Made by a program: the position numbers and the translations under genes
From: an uncultured Flavobacteriaceae bacterium
GTDB taxonomy: Bacteria > Bacteroidota > Bacteroidia > Flavobacteriales > Flavobacteriaceae
Reading direction: 5' to 3'
Assembly (NCBI GenBank): GCA_937959395.1
Contig: CALGLR010000095.1
Location: forward strand, 1-43,515
DNA length: 43,515 bases
The notes under the pieces: model-generated
The model's input: the letters and a program-made list of their open reading frames with translations, nothing else
Told to the model about the DNA's origin: nothing
Databases searched by the model: none
Part shown: positions 25,008 through 34,093 of the stretch, piece by piece
How positions within the stretch are numbered: position 1 is the stretch's first letter
How the letters are laid out: each line of letters starts with the position of its first letter

Positions 25008-27164
25008 TTAATTCTTTACTTTATCTGTAGTGGCTACTTTCTTAATTTCGTATGTCATCTTTAAATCTTGAAGCACATTTAAAGCCTCTTCCATATAGAC
25101 ATCTTGACTTAGGCTTTCGTGCCATCTTACTCTTTTCTCTTTTAAAATAGTATCCTTTTCAAATAAAGACTGCTCATACGGTAATGAGTTAAAAGATAAA
25201 TTTGTTTTATATTCATTAATAGCTTCAAACTGTTTAGCCTCAGCTTCACTAGTCTTTATACGAGACTTGTAGTTATCATAATTTAATGAGTATGTTTTTT
25301 TGTCTAGATTGTTTTTAATCCATTTAGCATTTTCTTCTATTAGCTTTAATTGCTCATTCTGCTCCATTCTTGCTTTACTCTTACTAATAGTTAAATCGTA
25401 ATCATAATATCGGTTCCAATAATCATAATCAACAGCTTCAATTTTATCCCAAGCAAGAGGATTGTCTTGATCGCGCTCTCCAATATCAATAAAACTATAA
25501 CGGTCTGGAACAACAACATCACTCTTAACACCTTCTAATTGTGTAGAACCTCCATTAATTCTGTAGAATTTTTGACGTGTAATTTTTATAGCTCCTAAAT
25601 CCCCATGAGAACTTTGGCGAACCATTCTATTTAAATCTAATACATTTTGAACAGTTCCTTTACCATAAGTTTGCTTGCTACCTATAATAATTGCTCTTTT
25701 ATAATCTTGCATTGCAGCAGCTAATATTTCTGAAGCTGAAGCCGATAATTCATTTACCAATATCACTAATGGCCCGTCCCAAATAATAGATTTATCGGTA
25801 TCTTTTAATATTTCCTTAGGCTCATCAGTAGAACGTACTTGAACAACTGGACCTTCTTTAATAAACAAACCAGCGATATCTACTACTGTTTTTAAAGAAC
25901 CACCACCATTATCTCTCAAATCAAGCACTAAACCTTCCATTCCTTCTTTCTTAAGGCGCTCAATTTCCAATTTAATATCTGAAGCTGCATTTCTATTATT
26001 ATAATTTTCAAAATCAATATAGAATTTTGGTAAATTAATAACACCAAATAATTTATCACCTTTCTTAACTGTAGATGATTTTGCATAAGTCTCTTCTAAT
26101 TCTACAACATCTCTCACTATAGGTATATCCTTTATAGAACCATCTACTTTTTTAACTGTTAATATAACTTTGGTCCCTTTTGGTCCCTTAATCAATTTAA
26201 TAGCATCATCAATACGCATACCTACGATACTTACTGAAGCGTCTTCGTCTTCTTGTCTTGTTTTTAAAATAACATCTCCAACTTCTAACTCTCTACCTCT
26301 CCAAGCTGGTCCACCAGAAATTAATTCAACAATTTTTGTGTGATCCATTCTTTTTTGAAGTCTTGCCCCTATACCTTCTAATTTACCAGACATTTGTTGA
26401 TCAAATCGATCTTTATCTCTTGGTGCAAAATAAAACGTATGCGGGTCAAACTCTTCAACTATAGCATTAATATACATAGCAAACCAATCTTTACGTTGTA
26501 AATCGTCTATGTAATCATTGTAATAAACATCAAAAGTACTTAGGGTAGATGCTCTAGCCTTCTCTTCCATTTCCTCTAATGTTAATTTTTTTGATGAATC
26601 GCTAGAATTTGTTTCTGCGTTTTTCTCATCATTTTTCTTTTCATTAATTAAATCATCATAATTAGATAATGTATTAAACTTTAGCTGTTGTCTCCAACGT
26701 TCTTTTAACTTCTTTTTGTTTTTTACATAATCTAAAGACTCATAATCTGTACTAAGCGATTCATCTTTCGTATAATTAAAAGGTTTATCTAAAATATCTT
26801 TATAAATAACTTTAGTTTCAGCAATTCGTTTTACTAAACGATCATATACTAAATTAAAGAAAGACACATCATAAGCTTTAATTTGATCGTCTAATTCATT
26901 CTTATAACGATTAAACTCTTCGATATCTGACTTTAAAAAATAACGTTTCAAAGGATCTATCTGGTTTAAAAAAGTACCATAAACATCTTGAGAGAACTCA
27001 TCATTAAAATCTTTAGGCTCAAAATGAAGTTGTTCTAGCGCCAGTGTGATAATTTGAATAAGCAATTTATCTTTATTCGGATCATTATTTACTTTAGAAG
27101 TAAAACTACAAGAACCAAATGCTAGTAACAAGACGAGTATTAATATATTATATTTCCTTTGCAT
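25008..27164 (-). CDS. prc: Carboxy-terminal processing (tail-specific) protease Prc, S41 family, lipoprotein
   Basis: Periplasmic serine protease that degrades proteins from their C-termini. The N-terminus looks like a lipoprotein signal with the lipidated Cys at 19 (LLLAFGSCS). A long N-terminal helical region (about 30-250) precedes the PDZ domain (about 262-345) and the S41 domain. The catalytic Ser lies in SASASEILAAAMQDY (about 476-478) and the Lys in GKGTVQ (502). The C-terminal region (about 560-718) is helical and highly charged, as in Tsp/Prc. Length of 718 residues is near the family norm. Upstream sequence resembles that of the peptidase gene at 40856. Downstream is the coupled OppC-type permease. 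Confidence 0.94.
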   Translation of the reverse strand: MQRKYNILILVLLLAFGSCSFTSKVNNDPNKDKLLIQIITLALEQLHFEPKDFNDEFSQDVYGTFLNQIDPLKRYFLKSDIEEFNRYKNELDDQIKAYDVSFFNLVYDRLVKRIAETKVIYKDILDKPFNYTKDESLSTDYESLDYVKNKKKLKERWRQQLKFNTLSNYDDLINEKKNDEKNAETNSSDSSKKLTLEEMEEKARASTLSTFDVYYNDYIDDLQRKDWFAMYINAIVEEFDPHTFYFAPRDKDRFDQQMSGKLEGIGARLQKRMDHTKIVELISGGPAWRGRELEVGDVILKTRQEDEDASVSIVGMRIDDAIKLIKGPKGTKVILTVKKVDGSIKDIPIVRDVVELEETYAKSSTVKKGDKLFGVINLPKFYIDFENYNNRNAASDIKLEIERLKKEGMEGLVLDLRDNGGGSLKTVVDIAGLFIKEGPVVQVRSTDEPKEILKDTDKSIIWDGPLVILVNELSASASEILAAAMQDYKRAIIIGSKQTYGKGTVQNVLDLNRMVRQSSHGDLGAIKITRQKFYRINGGSTQLEGVKSDVVVPDRYSFIDIGERDQDNPLAWDKIEAVDYDYWNRYYDYDLTISKSKARMEQNEQLKLIEENAKWIKNNLDKKTYSLNYDNYKSRIKTSEAEAKQFEAINEYKTNLSFNSLPYEQSLFEKDTILKEKRVRWHESLSQDVYMEEALNVLQDLKMTYEIKKVATTDKVKN

Positions 27165-27292
27165 GTATCTTTATTCTTTTAAGGGGTTTGACATGAATTT
27201 ACTAAAATAAAGAAAAAACTATGCCAATAATGACTATTAACACTAATTTTTTGTTAAACTGGAGTAATTAAGGGTTTCATATAGAAATTATG

Positions 27293-27300
27293 TACTTTTG
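27293..27300 (+). promoter_or_regulatory. Candidate surE promoter -7 box
   Basis: TACTTTTG matches TAnnTTTG and ends 23 nt before the surE ATG. No clear upstream TTG at the normal distance. Confidence 0.4.
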
Positions 27301-27323
27301 TTTGATACAATTTAATTTAAAAA

Positions 27324-28085
27324 ATGGCTAAAAAACCTCTTATTTTAGTAACCAATGATGATGGCATTAATGCACCAGGAATTATTGTGCTTACAAAGGT
27401 GATGCAAACTCTAGGAGATGTTGTTGTTGTTGCACCAAATAGTCCGCAAAGCGGAATGGGACACGCAATTACTATAAACTCTACTTTACACATTGAAAAA
27501 ATAAGTGATTATCAATACAGTTGCTCTGGTACACCGGCCGATTGCGTTAAAATTGCTATAAATGAAATATTAGATCGCAAACCCGATCTTTGTGTTTCTG
27601 GCATTAATCATGGTTCGAATTCTTCTATAAATGTGATTTATTCTGGAACGATGAGCGCAGCGATAGAAGCTGGTATTGAAGGCATTCCTGCTATTGGTTT
27701 CTCAAATTTAAATTACAAATGGGATGCGAATTTTGAGGCTTCAAAAATCCATGTGAAATCCATAGCAAAAAACGTTTTAGAAAATGGATTAACCCAAGGC
27801 GTTGTCCTTAATGTCAATATTCCAAATATTGATAAAAAAGAGATTAAAGGAATTAAAATATGTAGACAAGCAAGAGGCAATTGGAAAGAAGAATTTGATA
27901 AACGTCAAACACCACAGGGTAAAGATTATTATTGGTTAACTGGCAAGTTCGAAAATTATGACAAAGGGGAAGACACAGACGAATGGGCTCTTAAAAATGG
28001 TTATGTTTCTTTAGTTCCTGTTCAGTTTGATTTAACGGCGCATCATTGTATTCAACATTTAAACTCTTGGGATTTTAATGCATAA
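27324..28085 (+). CDS. surE: 5'/3'-nucleotidase SurE
   Basis: Metal-dependent survival protein E phosphatase acting on nucleoside monophosphates. The metal site begins with TNDDGINAPG (10-19). Other marks are PNSPQSGMGHAIT, the SGTPADCVKIA loop and VSGINHGSNSSINVIYSGTMSAAIEA. Length of 253 residues is usual. First of a plus-strand run with the small membrane protein gene (8-bp overlap), the ASCH lipoprotein, lpxB and the NlpC/P60 gene. Confidence 0.96.
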   Translation: MAKKPLILVTNDDGINAPGIIVLTKVMQTLGDVVVVAPNSPQSGMGHAITINSTLHIEKISDYQYSCSGTPADCVKIAINEILDRKPDLCVSGINHGSNSSINVIYSGTMSAAIEAGIEGIPAIGFSNLNYKWDANFEASKIHVKSIAKNVLENGLTQGVVLNVNIPNIDKKEIKGIKICRQARGNWKEEFDKRQTPQGKDYYWLTGKFENYDKGEDTDEWALKNGYVSLVPVQFDLTAHHCIQHLNSWDFNA

Positions 28086-28365
28086 AAAAGATATTATTAA
28101 AGGTTTTGTTATTGGTGTTTTAGTCTCTACACTAGGTATCGCTTTATTTACAGCATATATTGGCATGAAACTAAATCTAAGTCTAGCTGAAACGATAGAC
28201 CGGGGATTATCAACAAAACTATTAGGCAAACGTGCAAGCATAGGCGCGCTTTTAAACCTTCCTGTGTTTTATTTCTTCTTAAGCAAAAAAAAAGATAGAA
28301 TAGCACAAGGTATTTTAATGTCTTTGTTAATAGTCGCTTTTATTTTTATAATAACTCTATTTTAA
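28078..28365 (+). CDS. Small hydrophobic membrane protein of unknown function
   Basis: The 95-residue protein has three likely membrane segments: about 9-32 (KGFVIGVLVSTLGIALFTAYIG), about 54-69 (SIGALLNLPVFYFFLS) and about 77-95 (ILMSLLIVAFIFIITLF). Short charged connectors lie between them (KKKDR at 71-75). No family is recognised. The ATG overlaps the 3' end of surE by 8 bp, so translation is probably coupled. I believe a similar small membrane gene accompanies surE-lpxB in related genomes, but I cannot verify that here. Confidence 0.75.
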   Translation: MHKKDIIKGFVIGVLVSTLGIALFTAYIGMKLNLSLAETIDRGLSTKLLGKRASIGALLNLPVFYFFLSKKKDRIAQGILMSLLIVAFIFIITLF

Positions 28366-28444
28366 TGAAGAAGACATAACTCCTTCTTGCTACCTCAAGA
28401 ATGAATTTTAATTAATACTAAAAGATCTAATATTGAAAGAAACT

Positions 28445-29047
28445 ATGAAACCTACAATACTCATTTTACTTTTGATCTTTTTAAGTTGTAAAAATGAAAC
28501 TGAAACTGAAATCGTAATTGAAACCGAAAACCAATCAGAAACGGAAACCAGAATTGATAAATCGGTTTATGAAATGTGGAATAGCTATATAGAATCCAAT
28601 TCCGAATTTAAAGACGAAGAAATCCCAGAATCTGATTTTTTTCATAACAATAAGAAAGACGCAAATCGACTAGCGCAATTAACCTTAGATGGGAGAAAAA
28701 AAGCATCTTCAGGATTATATAGTTTTTACAAACTATATAATGTTGATATACCAAAAGCTGGAACAAAACAAATAATAACAGATTTTGATGGAAAAGCTCA
28801 AGCGATAATAGAAAATAAAAGTGTAGATACCATTTCATTTAATAAAATTTCCAAAGATTATGCTAAATTGGATATGGGAACGGATATTGAACCTCTCGAA
28901 AAATGGAAAAAAGCACATTGGGCCTTTTTTAAGACCGTATTGGAAGAAAGCGGAAAGAAACCAACCGAAGAAATGTTGGTAGTTTGTGTAAGGTTTGAAA
29001 CAATCTGGACAAAAAACACTAATCTCAACAACGGCAATAACCTATAA
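28445..29047 (+). CDS. Predicted lipoprotein with an ASCH domain
   Basis: The 200-residue protein starts with a lipoprotein signal peptide (MKPTILILLLIFLSC, Cys at 15) followed by a Glu/Thr-rich linker. The rest (about 42-190) reads as an ASCH domain of the YhfF-like kind: ESDFFHNNKKDANRLAQLTL, DGRKKASSGLYSFY, IPKAGTKQIITDFDGKAQAI, ISFNKISKDYAKLDMG, LEKWKKAHWAFFK and EMLVVCVRFETIW align with the usual order (dGkKtaTaSl, P..Gd..vvtDw.G.p..iIe, F.ev...fA..eGeg, Le.W...H..fF, m.vvcerFevv). ASCH proteins are generally cytosolic and linked to RNA or nucleoside chemistry, so export is unusual. I chose the ATG at 28445 over an upstream TTG at 28433. It sits between surE/28078 and lpxB and may be an insertion. 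Confidence 0.75.
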   Translation: MKPTILILLLIFLSCKNETETEIVIETENQSETETRIDKSVYEMWNSYIESNSEFKDEEIPESDFFHNNKKDANRLAQLTLDGRKKASSGLYSFYKLYNVDIPKAGTKQIITDFDGKAQAIIENKSVDTISFNKISKDYAKLDMGTDIEPLEKWKKAHWAFFKTVLEESGKKPTEEMLVVCVRFETIWTKNTNLNNGNNL

Positions 29048-29067
29048 AAAACAATAGATATAAAGAA

Positions 29068-30180
29068 ATGAAATATTACATTATTTCTGGTGAAGCTTCG
29101 GGCGATTTGCATGCTTCTAATTTAATGAAAGGTCTATTAGAAGAAGATATTAATGCTCAATTTCAATTTTGGGGAGGAGATCTTATGCAAAATGTTGGCG
29201 GAAAACTAGTTAAACATTATAAAGAGCTTGCTTTTATGGGCTTTGTAGAAGTGGTTAAAAATTTACGCACAATTACTAAGAATATTGCTTTTGCAAAAAA
29301 AGACATTGAGTCTTTTAATCCCGATATCATTATTTTTATTGATTATCCAGGTTTCAACTTACGGATTGCTAAATGGGCAAAATCCCAAAAATATAAAACA
29401 CATTATTACATCTCACCTCAAATATGGGCATGGAAAGAAAGCCGAATTAAAGCCATAAAAAGGGATATTGATGAACTATACGTTATACTTCCTTTCGAAA
29501 AGGATTTCTATGAGAAAAAACATGATTTCCCTGTTCACTTTGTTGGCCACCCATTAATTGATGCCATTTCTGACAGAAAACAAGTCGATGAATATGAGTT
29601 TAGAGCAGCGCATCAACTTAATGAAAAACCAATTATAGCATTATTACCAGGAAGCAGAAAACAGGAAATCACGAAGATTTTATCTATTATGCTAAGCCTA
29701 GTTGATGATTATCCCGATTATCAATTTATTATTGCAGGCGCACCTAGTCAAGATTATAATTTCTATAAACAGTTTATAAAAAAAGCAAACGTAAATTTTA
29801 TTTCTAATAAAACCTATGACTTATTAAGTGTTTCGACTGCAGCACTTGTTACTTCTGGAACTGCAACTCTAGAAACGGCATTATTTAAAGTTCCCCAAGT
29901 GGTTTGTTATAAAGGGGGTTGGTTAAGTTATCAAATAGGAAAACGTTTAGTTAAACTGGATTACATATCGCTAGTGAATCTTATTTTAAATAAAGAAGCG
30001 GTAACTGAGCTTATTCAAAACGATTTTAATACTAAGCGATTAAAAAAAGAGTTAGATACTATATTAGATCCTTATGAACGGACTAAGTTTTTTATAAATT
30101 ACTATGATTTGGAAAAAGCACTCGGCGGAAAAGGCGCAAGTAAACACACCGCTAAACTTATTTATAAAGCCCTCAATTAA
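29068..30180 (+). CDS. lpxB: Lipid-A-disaccharide synthase LpxB
   Basis: GT19 glycosyltransferase that joins UDP-2,3-diacylglucosamine and lipid X during lipid A synthesis at the inner membrane. The N-terminal motif YYIISGEASGDLHASNLM is diagnostic. YYISPQIWAWKESRIKAIKRDID, HFVGHPLIDAI, LLPGSRKQEI and LVTSGTATLETALFKVPQVVCYK follow in family order. Length of 370 residues is typical. It starts 20 nt after the ASCH lipoprotein stop and ends 1 nt before the NlpC/P60 ATG. Confidence 0.96.
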   Translation: MKYYIISGEASGDLHASNLMKGLLEEDINAQFQFWGGDLMQNVGGKLVKHYKELAFMGFVEVVKNLRTITKNIAFAKKDIESFNPDIIIFIDYPGFNLRIAKWAKSQKYKTHYYISPQIWAWKESRIKAIKRDIDELYVILPFEKDFYEKKHDFPVHFVGHPLIDAISDRKQVDEYEFRAAHQLNEKPIIALLPGSRKQEITKILSIMLSLVDDYPDYQFIIAGAPSQDYNFYKQFIKKANVNFISNKTYDLLSVSTAALVTSGTATLETALFKVPQVVCYKGGWLSYQIGKRLVKLDYISLVNLILNKEAVTELIQNDFNTKRLKKELDTILDPYERTKFFINYYDLEKALGGKGASKHTAKLIYKALN

Positions 30181-30181
30181 T

Positions 30182-30694
30182 ATGATGCAAAAACTAGTTT
30201 CTATTTCTTTACTATTGTTGTTATTAATGTCATGCGGGAGTTCGAAGTCAAAAGTCACAACAAAAAAGACAAGAGTAAAAACTGAAAAAGCTAAAAAAAG
30301 ACCTGTAAGTCCTTTAGCAAAAAAGGTGATCAATAATGCTGAAGCTTACAAAGGTGTACGCTATAAATATGGAGGAACAACAAGAAAAGGAATGGATTGT
30401 TCTGGTTTAATCCATACTGCATTTAAAGAAGAACAAATTGTACTCCCTAGAATTTCTAAAGACATGGCTAGTCACGGCGATTGGGTAGATGTTAAGAAAG
30501 TACAAGAAGGTGATTTACTGTTTTTTGCCACTAAAAAAGGCAGCCGAAAAGTAAATCATGTAGGATTAGTAACTAGCGCACGAACAGGATATGTAGAGTT
30601 TATTCACTCCAGTTCCAGTAAAGGCGTTATTGTATCTAATCTAGCCGAAAAATATTGGTATTTTGCTTTTGTTCAAGCTAGACGTGTGTTATAA
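30182..30694 (+). CDS. NlpC/P60-family cell-wall endopeptidase, lipoprotein
   Basis: Predicted outer-membrane or periplasmic peptidoglycan hydrolase. A lipoprotein signal (lipobox LLLMSC, Cys at 17) leads to a Lys/Arg-rich linker (20-45) and a C40 domain. The catalytic Cys is in KGMDCSGLIHTAF (72), His in NHVGLV (125), and the third polar residue is His in FIHSSSSKG (141). Length is 170 residues from the ATG at 30182 (a second ATG follows directly). The longer frame from 30104 would overlap lpxB by 77 bp and lacks a signal peptide at its start, so I reject it. Confidence 0.9.
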   Translation: MMQKLVSISLLLLLLMSCGSSKSKVTTKKTRVKTEKAKKRPVSPLAKKVINNAEAYKGVRYKYGGTTRKGMDCSGLIHTAFKEEQIVLPRISKDMASHGDWVDVKKVQEGDLLFFATKKGSRKVNHVGLVTSARTGYVEFIHSSSSKGVIVSNLAEKYWYFAFVQARRVL

Positions 30695-30744
30695 ATCTGA
30701 GTCCGATTATTATTTTTTACTTTTTTATAATAATACACTAAAAA

Positions 30745-30820
30745 CTTACGCCACCCTGAACTTGTTACAGAGTCACATTTGGTTATCGAAATCAGGTTAT
30801 TAAAAAACAATAGCCTGATT
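30745..30820. repeat. Decayed dispersed repeat with a long AT-rich hairpin between convergent genes
   Basis: 30745-30775 holds a shallow inverted pair, CCCTGAACTTGT / ACAGAGTC-like. 30790-30801 and 30809-30820 form a 12-bp stem (one G-U) with an A-rich 7-nt loop. It lies between the NlpC/P60 and DUF4340 genes and could act as a two-way terminator, although no strong T tract follows. Confidence 0.45.
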
Positions 30821-30905
30821 GAATGTTTAATGTAAAACACCCATAATTAAGAACGCTCTAGGACTCATGGTAGAAATATTTTGAGAAACAAACGGAACGA
30901 ATTCA

Positions 30906-31853
30906 TTACAATAAGTCTTTTTTATTTCTGAATAGAGATTTAAATAATGTACTATCACTTTCAAAAAAAGTGTTTGAATTCAATGTGGATTTTAAATAGA
31001 ATTTACCACTTAAAGAATCTTTATAGGCTTCTAATTCTATAGAATTCATGTTGTCTCCATCTATTTTTAATTGATATTCATAATTTGATGAAGGCATAAA
31101 TTCATCGGCAAATTTGGAATGACTCTTATAAGAAAGCGTCGTTAAATATTGATTTATCTTTTCGGCATCTGCAATTTGGTCATTTACATTCCAGATGGAA
31201 TCCTTCTTCGATAGTATAAAATTTTCTTCTTTAGGATAATTAAATTCAATAGTGTTAACGTCATTTTTATTCAGCTTTATTATATCTGAATTTCTCCAAG
31301 AATTAAAATCACGATTAAACGTACTCGATAATAATCCTTTTACAGCATATACCTTAGGGTCATTATTAATTCTTAGATAAGTAGAACCATTAACGCCATA
31401 ACGATTATACTGATTTTTGGGTTGTTCATATTTCATTTTTCCTAAATATAGTGTTGAAATTTTTCCTGTTTCATTTTCTTCTATTCTTATTTTAGTTGCT
31501 AAAGAATCGCCTAATTTATAGATACCCCATTGTTTTTCACTTTTAGCAACTAAACGCTCTATTTTTAATTTTTCTAATAAATTAAGCATGTTTTTTAGAT
31601 CACTATTTTTTACTTTACTTGAAATAATTCCTTGTTTAACCTCCCATTCATTTTTGTTATTGGTAAATAAGATATCCTTTTTATTATCTAAAGCTTTAAT
31701 AATTTCAATTTTAGAAATTTTAGCGGTGTCTATAGAAATAAGATTACTATCTAAAACCGTTTTACTATTCTTTTTTTTAAAATAATTAGTTCCAAAAAAG
31801 ATTAATACTAACCCTAATAAAATAGCAACTAATAGTTTATTACTAGATTTCAT
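30906..31853 (-). CDS. DUF4340-type membrane-anchored protein
   Basis: The 315-residue protein has an N-terminal transmembrane anchor (about 7-24, LLVAILLGLVLIFFGTNYF) and a repetitive beta-rich extracytoplasmic part: SKIEIIKALDNKKDILFTNNK, EWEVKQGIIS, STLYLGKMKYE and further strands. It fits DUF4340, a family that regularly follows ABC-2 transporter/GldG-family genes. Its biochemical role is unknown. The start overlaps the 3' end of the GldG-family gene by 11 bp, so it probably forms part of the same exported complex. Confidence 0.8.
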   Translation of the reverse strand: MKSSNKLLVAILLGLVLIFFGTNYFKKKNSKTVLDSNLISIDTAKISKIEIIKALDNKKDILFTNNKNEWEVKQGIISSKVKNSDLKNMLNLLEKLKIERLVAKSEKQWGIYKLGDSLATKIRIEENETGKISTLYLGKMKYEQPKNQYNRYGVNGSTYLRINNDPKVYAVKGLLSSTFNRDFNSWRNSDIIKLNKNDVNTIEFNYPKEENFILSKKDSIWNVNDQIADAEKINQYLTTLSYKSHSKFADEFMPSSNYEYQLKIDGDNMNSIELEAYKDSLSGKFYLKSTLNSNTFFESDSTLFKSLFRNKKDLL

Positions 31854-33351
31854 AATTTTCTTGCATTCTTTTAATTCGTTTGTTTGTATTTATTTGTAAT
31901 CTCACAATTCCATAGATAATAACTAAAGCAATTGGCAGTAAGAAATTAAGGTATTTTAATAGCGTTTTTGTCCCATCTTCGAGTTGATCTATGGGTCTAT
32001 ATTGAATCCCTTTAGTTCTAAGATTAATTAACCCAGTATCATCACTAAGCCAATCTATGGCATTAACCATAAGATTTACATTATCTGGTTGTATACGTTG
32101 TCGTTCATTTCCATTTACACCAAAATCCCCATCACTAATAACACATATTTTAGAGGTATTTCCGTTAGGGTGTTTTTGTTCTAACACTCCTGCTACAGTT
32201 TGCTTATCCAAAGGAAAATCACTTTCATCCCATTGCTTTTGAACATTAAAATACTGAGGCGCATTAACACTACCCGATTTATTTGAAGTAAATGCAATTG
32301 GCGTAAAGGTTTTTGTTGAATCTTGTGTTTTAAAATTAATTGGACTAGCAAATTGCATTAAAACAGCTTCGAGACCTTTAGTAATTGGGTGATTAGAAAA
32401 GGTGTTAATAATAGGTAAAAAAGGAAAAGAAACATTAGTATTAAAACGAAATGCACCTTGTTGTTGTTGCACACCAACTGATGCACATTGGGCATCTAAC
32501 ACAAAATCATTTTTTATTTCTACTCCTTTTTCTTTTAACCAGCTCTCAACTCCTGTGCTCATAACAGAACCATAAGCAGTCTTAAGATCTCCTTTTACCG
32601 TATTTAATGCTACCACTAAATTCCCGCCATCTTCTAGAAAACGATCTAACTGATTTAAAGCCTCTACATTTATAGTATCTGTAGGTCTCACTAAAGCTAG
32701 TGTTTTATAGGTATTAGGAATAGAAACACTATCGTTCAAAGAATACGGCGTAAAATTATATAAAACATCTAAACCTTGTTTTACCTGTGGCATTTCATTA
32801 ATATTCGGCTCGCCATGCCCTTGTAGTAAACCAATAGAAGGTTTATCTGTAATTGCTATTTTTTTTATAGATGAAGACAATAAATATTCTAAAGGAGCAC
32901 CTGGTTGCATAAAGGGAATTATTTCTTTTTGCTCCTCGAGTTCTAAAACGGCTCCTAGAAAAGCTTTTTGTTGTTTCATTTGGTCTTTCTCTCTAACATT
33001 AATCATTACAGGGTTAATACCAGCTTCTATAGCTTGCTTTTCTTGATCTTCGTTTTCATTAGGATTAATAAACTCGTAAACCAAATTGTTATTAGAGAGT
33101 CTAGCGTATTCAATTAAATATTCCTCAAAACTTTTTCTTGTTTTTGCAATATCTGGAGGAAGGTTTTCAGAAAAATACGCCTTAACAGTAATTGGGTTTT
33201 CTAAAGATTCCATAATATCTTTAGTGGCTTTACTTAATGTATATTGGTTATCTTCAGTAAAATCTAACCTAAAAAAGAATTGCTCTGATACTAAGTTTAT
33301 AAATACCAGAATTCCTATAACGAGTAGTATTGTGATACTTGTTTTCTTCAT
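31843..33351 (-). CDS. GldG-family ABC transporter accessory protein
   Basis: Membrane protein with one N-terminal helix (about 7-26) and one C-terminal helix (about 470-490) around a large extracytoplasmic domain (ABC_transp_aux / GldG type). Marks are RLDFTEDNQYTLSKATKDI near residue 28 and IGLLQGHGEPN mid-protein, followed by DGGNLVVALN. At 502 residues it is shorter than Flavobacterium GldG (about 560), and parts differ (for example the PFMQPGAPLEYLLSSSIKK stretch). I think it may be a paralogue rather than the gliding-motility GldG itself, and give no symbol. It is in an operon with the ATPase, permease and DUF4340 genes. Confidence 0.82.
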   Translation of the reverse strand: MKKTSITILLVIGILVFINLVSEQFFFRLDFTEDNQYTLSKATKDIMESLENPITVKAYFSENLPPDIAKTRKSFEEYLIEYARLSNNNLVYEFINPNENEDQEKQAIEAGINPVMINVREKDQMKQQKAFLGAVLELEEQKEIIPFMQPGAPLEYLLSSSIKKIAITDKPSIGLLQGHGEPNINEMPQVKQGLDVLYNFTPYSLNDSVSIPNTYKTLALVRPTDTINVEALNQLDRFLEDGGNLVVALNTVKGDLKTAYGSVMSTGVESWLKEKGVEIKNDFVLDAQCASVGVQQQQGAFRFNTNVSFPFLPIINTFSNHPITKGLEAVLMQFASPINFKTQDSTKTFTPIAFTSNKSGSVNAPQYFNVQKQWDESDFPLDKQTVAGVLEQKHPNGNTSKICVISDGDFGVNGNERQRIQPDNVNLMVNAIDWLSDDTGLINLRTKGIQYRPIDQLEDGTKTLLKYLNFLLPIALVIIYGIVRLQINTNKRIKRMQENYEI

Positions 33352-33365
33352 TTCAATTTAAAAAT

Positions 33366-34091
33366 TTATTTAGATAGATGTCTTTGTACTAATGTTCTTT
33401 CGGCTAAAAAAAGCCCTAATACAGTAACAGATAAGAAATAGACGATATTTTTAGAATCTATGACTCCTCTTGATACCGATTCAAAATGCGATTGCACATT
33501 TAAAGTATCAAATAATTGGCCAATTGCTCCAGTAAAATTATTTGCCAATACACCAAAAATGATATGAAAAAACAACCCTATAAATAATGCAAACATGAAA
33601 GCTACAATTTGATTATTAGTAATACTACTTGCAAAAATCCCAATAGCAGTATAGGTAACACTCATTAAGAACAAGCCCAAATAACCACATAGTGTGCCTC
33701 CATTATCTAAGTTACCAATATTGGCTAATGTTATGACATAAGGTAAAGTCGCGACTAATGCAATACAAACTAATAATAAAGAGCCTAGAAACTTACCTAT
33801 AATTAATTGGCGGTTTGTAACAGCCTTTGTCAATAATAGTTCCAAAGTTCCCGTTTTCTTTTCTTCTGCTAACATTTTCATTGTAATTGCTGGTATGAAA
33901 AAGAACAATGTCCATGAAGCGATATTAAAAAAAACACGAAGATTAGTTTGTCCTACTAAAAAAATATCATTCCCATAAAGCCAAGTAAAAAAACCGCTAA
34001 ACCCTAAAAAAAGTACTAGAATCATGTAAGCGATAAGAGAATCGAAAAAAGTTGCTAATTCGCGTTTAGCAATAATCCAAATGGTATACAT
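33366..34091 (-). CDS. ABC-2 type permease, GldF-like
   Basis: Six-helix ABC-2 permease of 241 residues. The conserved core KMLAEEKKTGTLELLLTKAVTNRQLIIGKFLGS (about 72-104) joins the second and third helices and is the typical coupling segment. Length and order match GldF-like permeases. It starts 2 nt after the ATPase gene stop and is followed 14 nt later by the GldG-family gene. The substrate of this exporter class is not known. In gliding flavobacteria GldA/F/G are needed for motility, but these subunits could equally be the general version. Confidence 0.85.
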   Translation of the reverse strand: MYTIWIIAKRELATFFDSLIAYMILVLFLGFSGFFTWLYGNDIFLVGQTNLRVFFNIASWTLFFFIPAITMKMLAEEKKTGTLELLLTKAVTNRQLIIGKFLGSLLLVCIALVATLPYVITLANIGNLDNGGTLCGYLGLFLMSVTYTAIGIFASSITNNQIVAFMFALFIGLFFHIIFGVLANNFTGAIGQLFDTLNVQSHFESVSRGVIDSKNIVYFLSVTVLGLFLAERTLVQRHLSK

Positions 34092-34093
34092 AA

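Noticed and set aside
30104-30181. Longer NlpC/P60 protein starting inside lpxB
   Set aside because: The extension is an out-of-frame reading of conserved LpxB codons, and the lipoprotein signal begins only at 30182.
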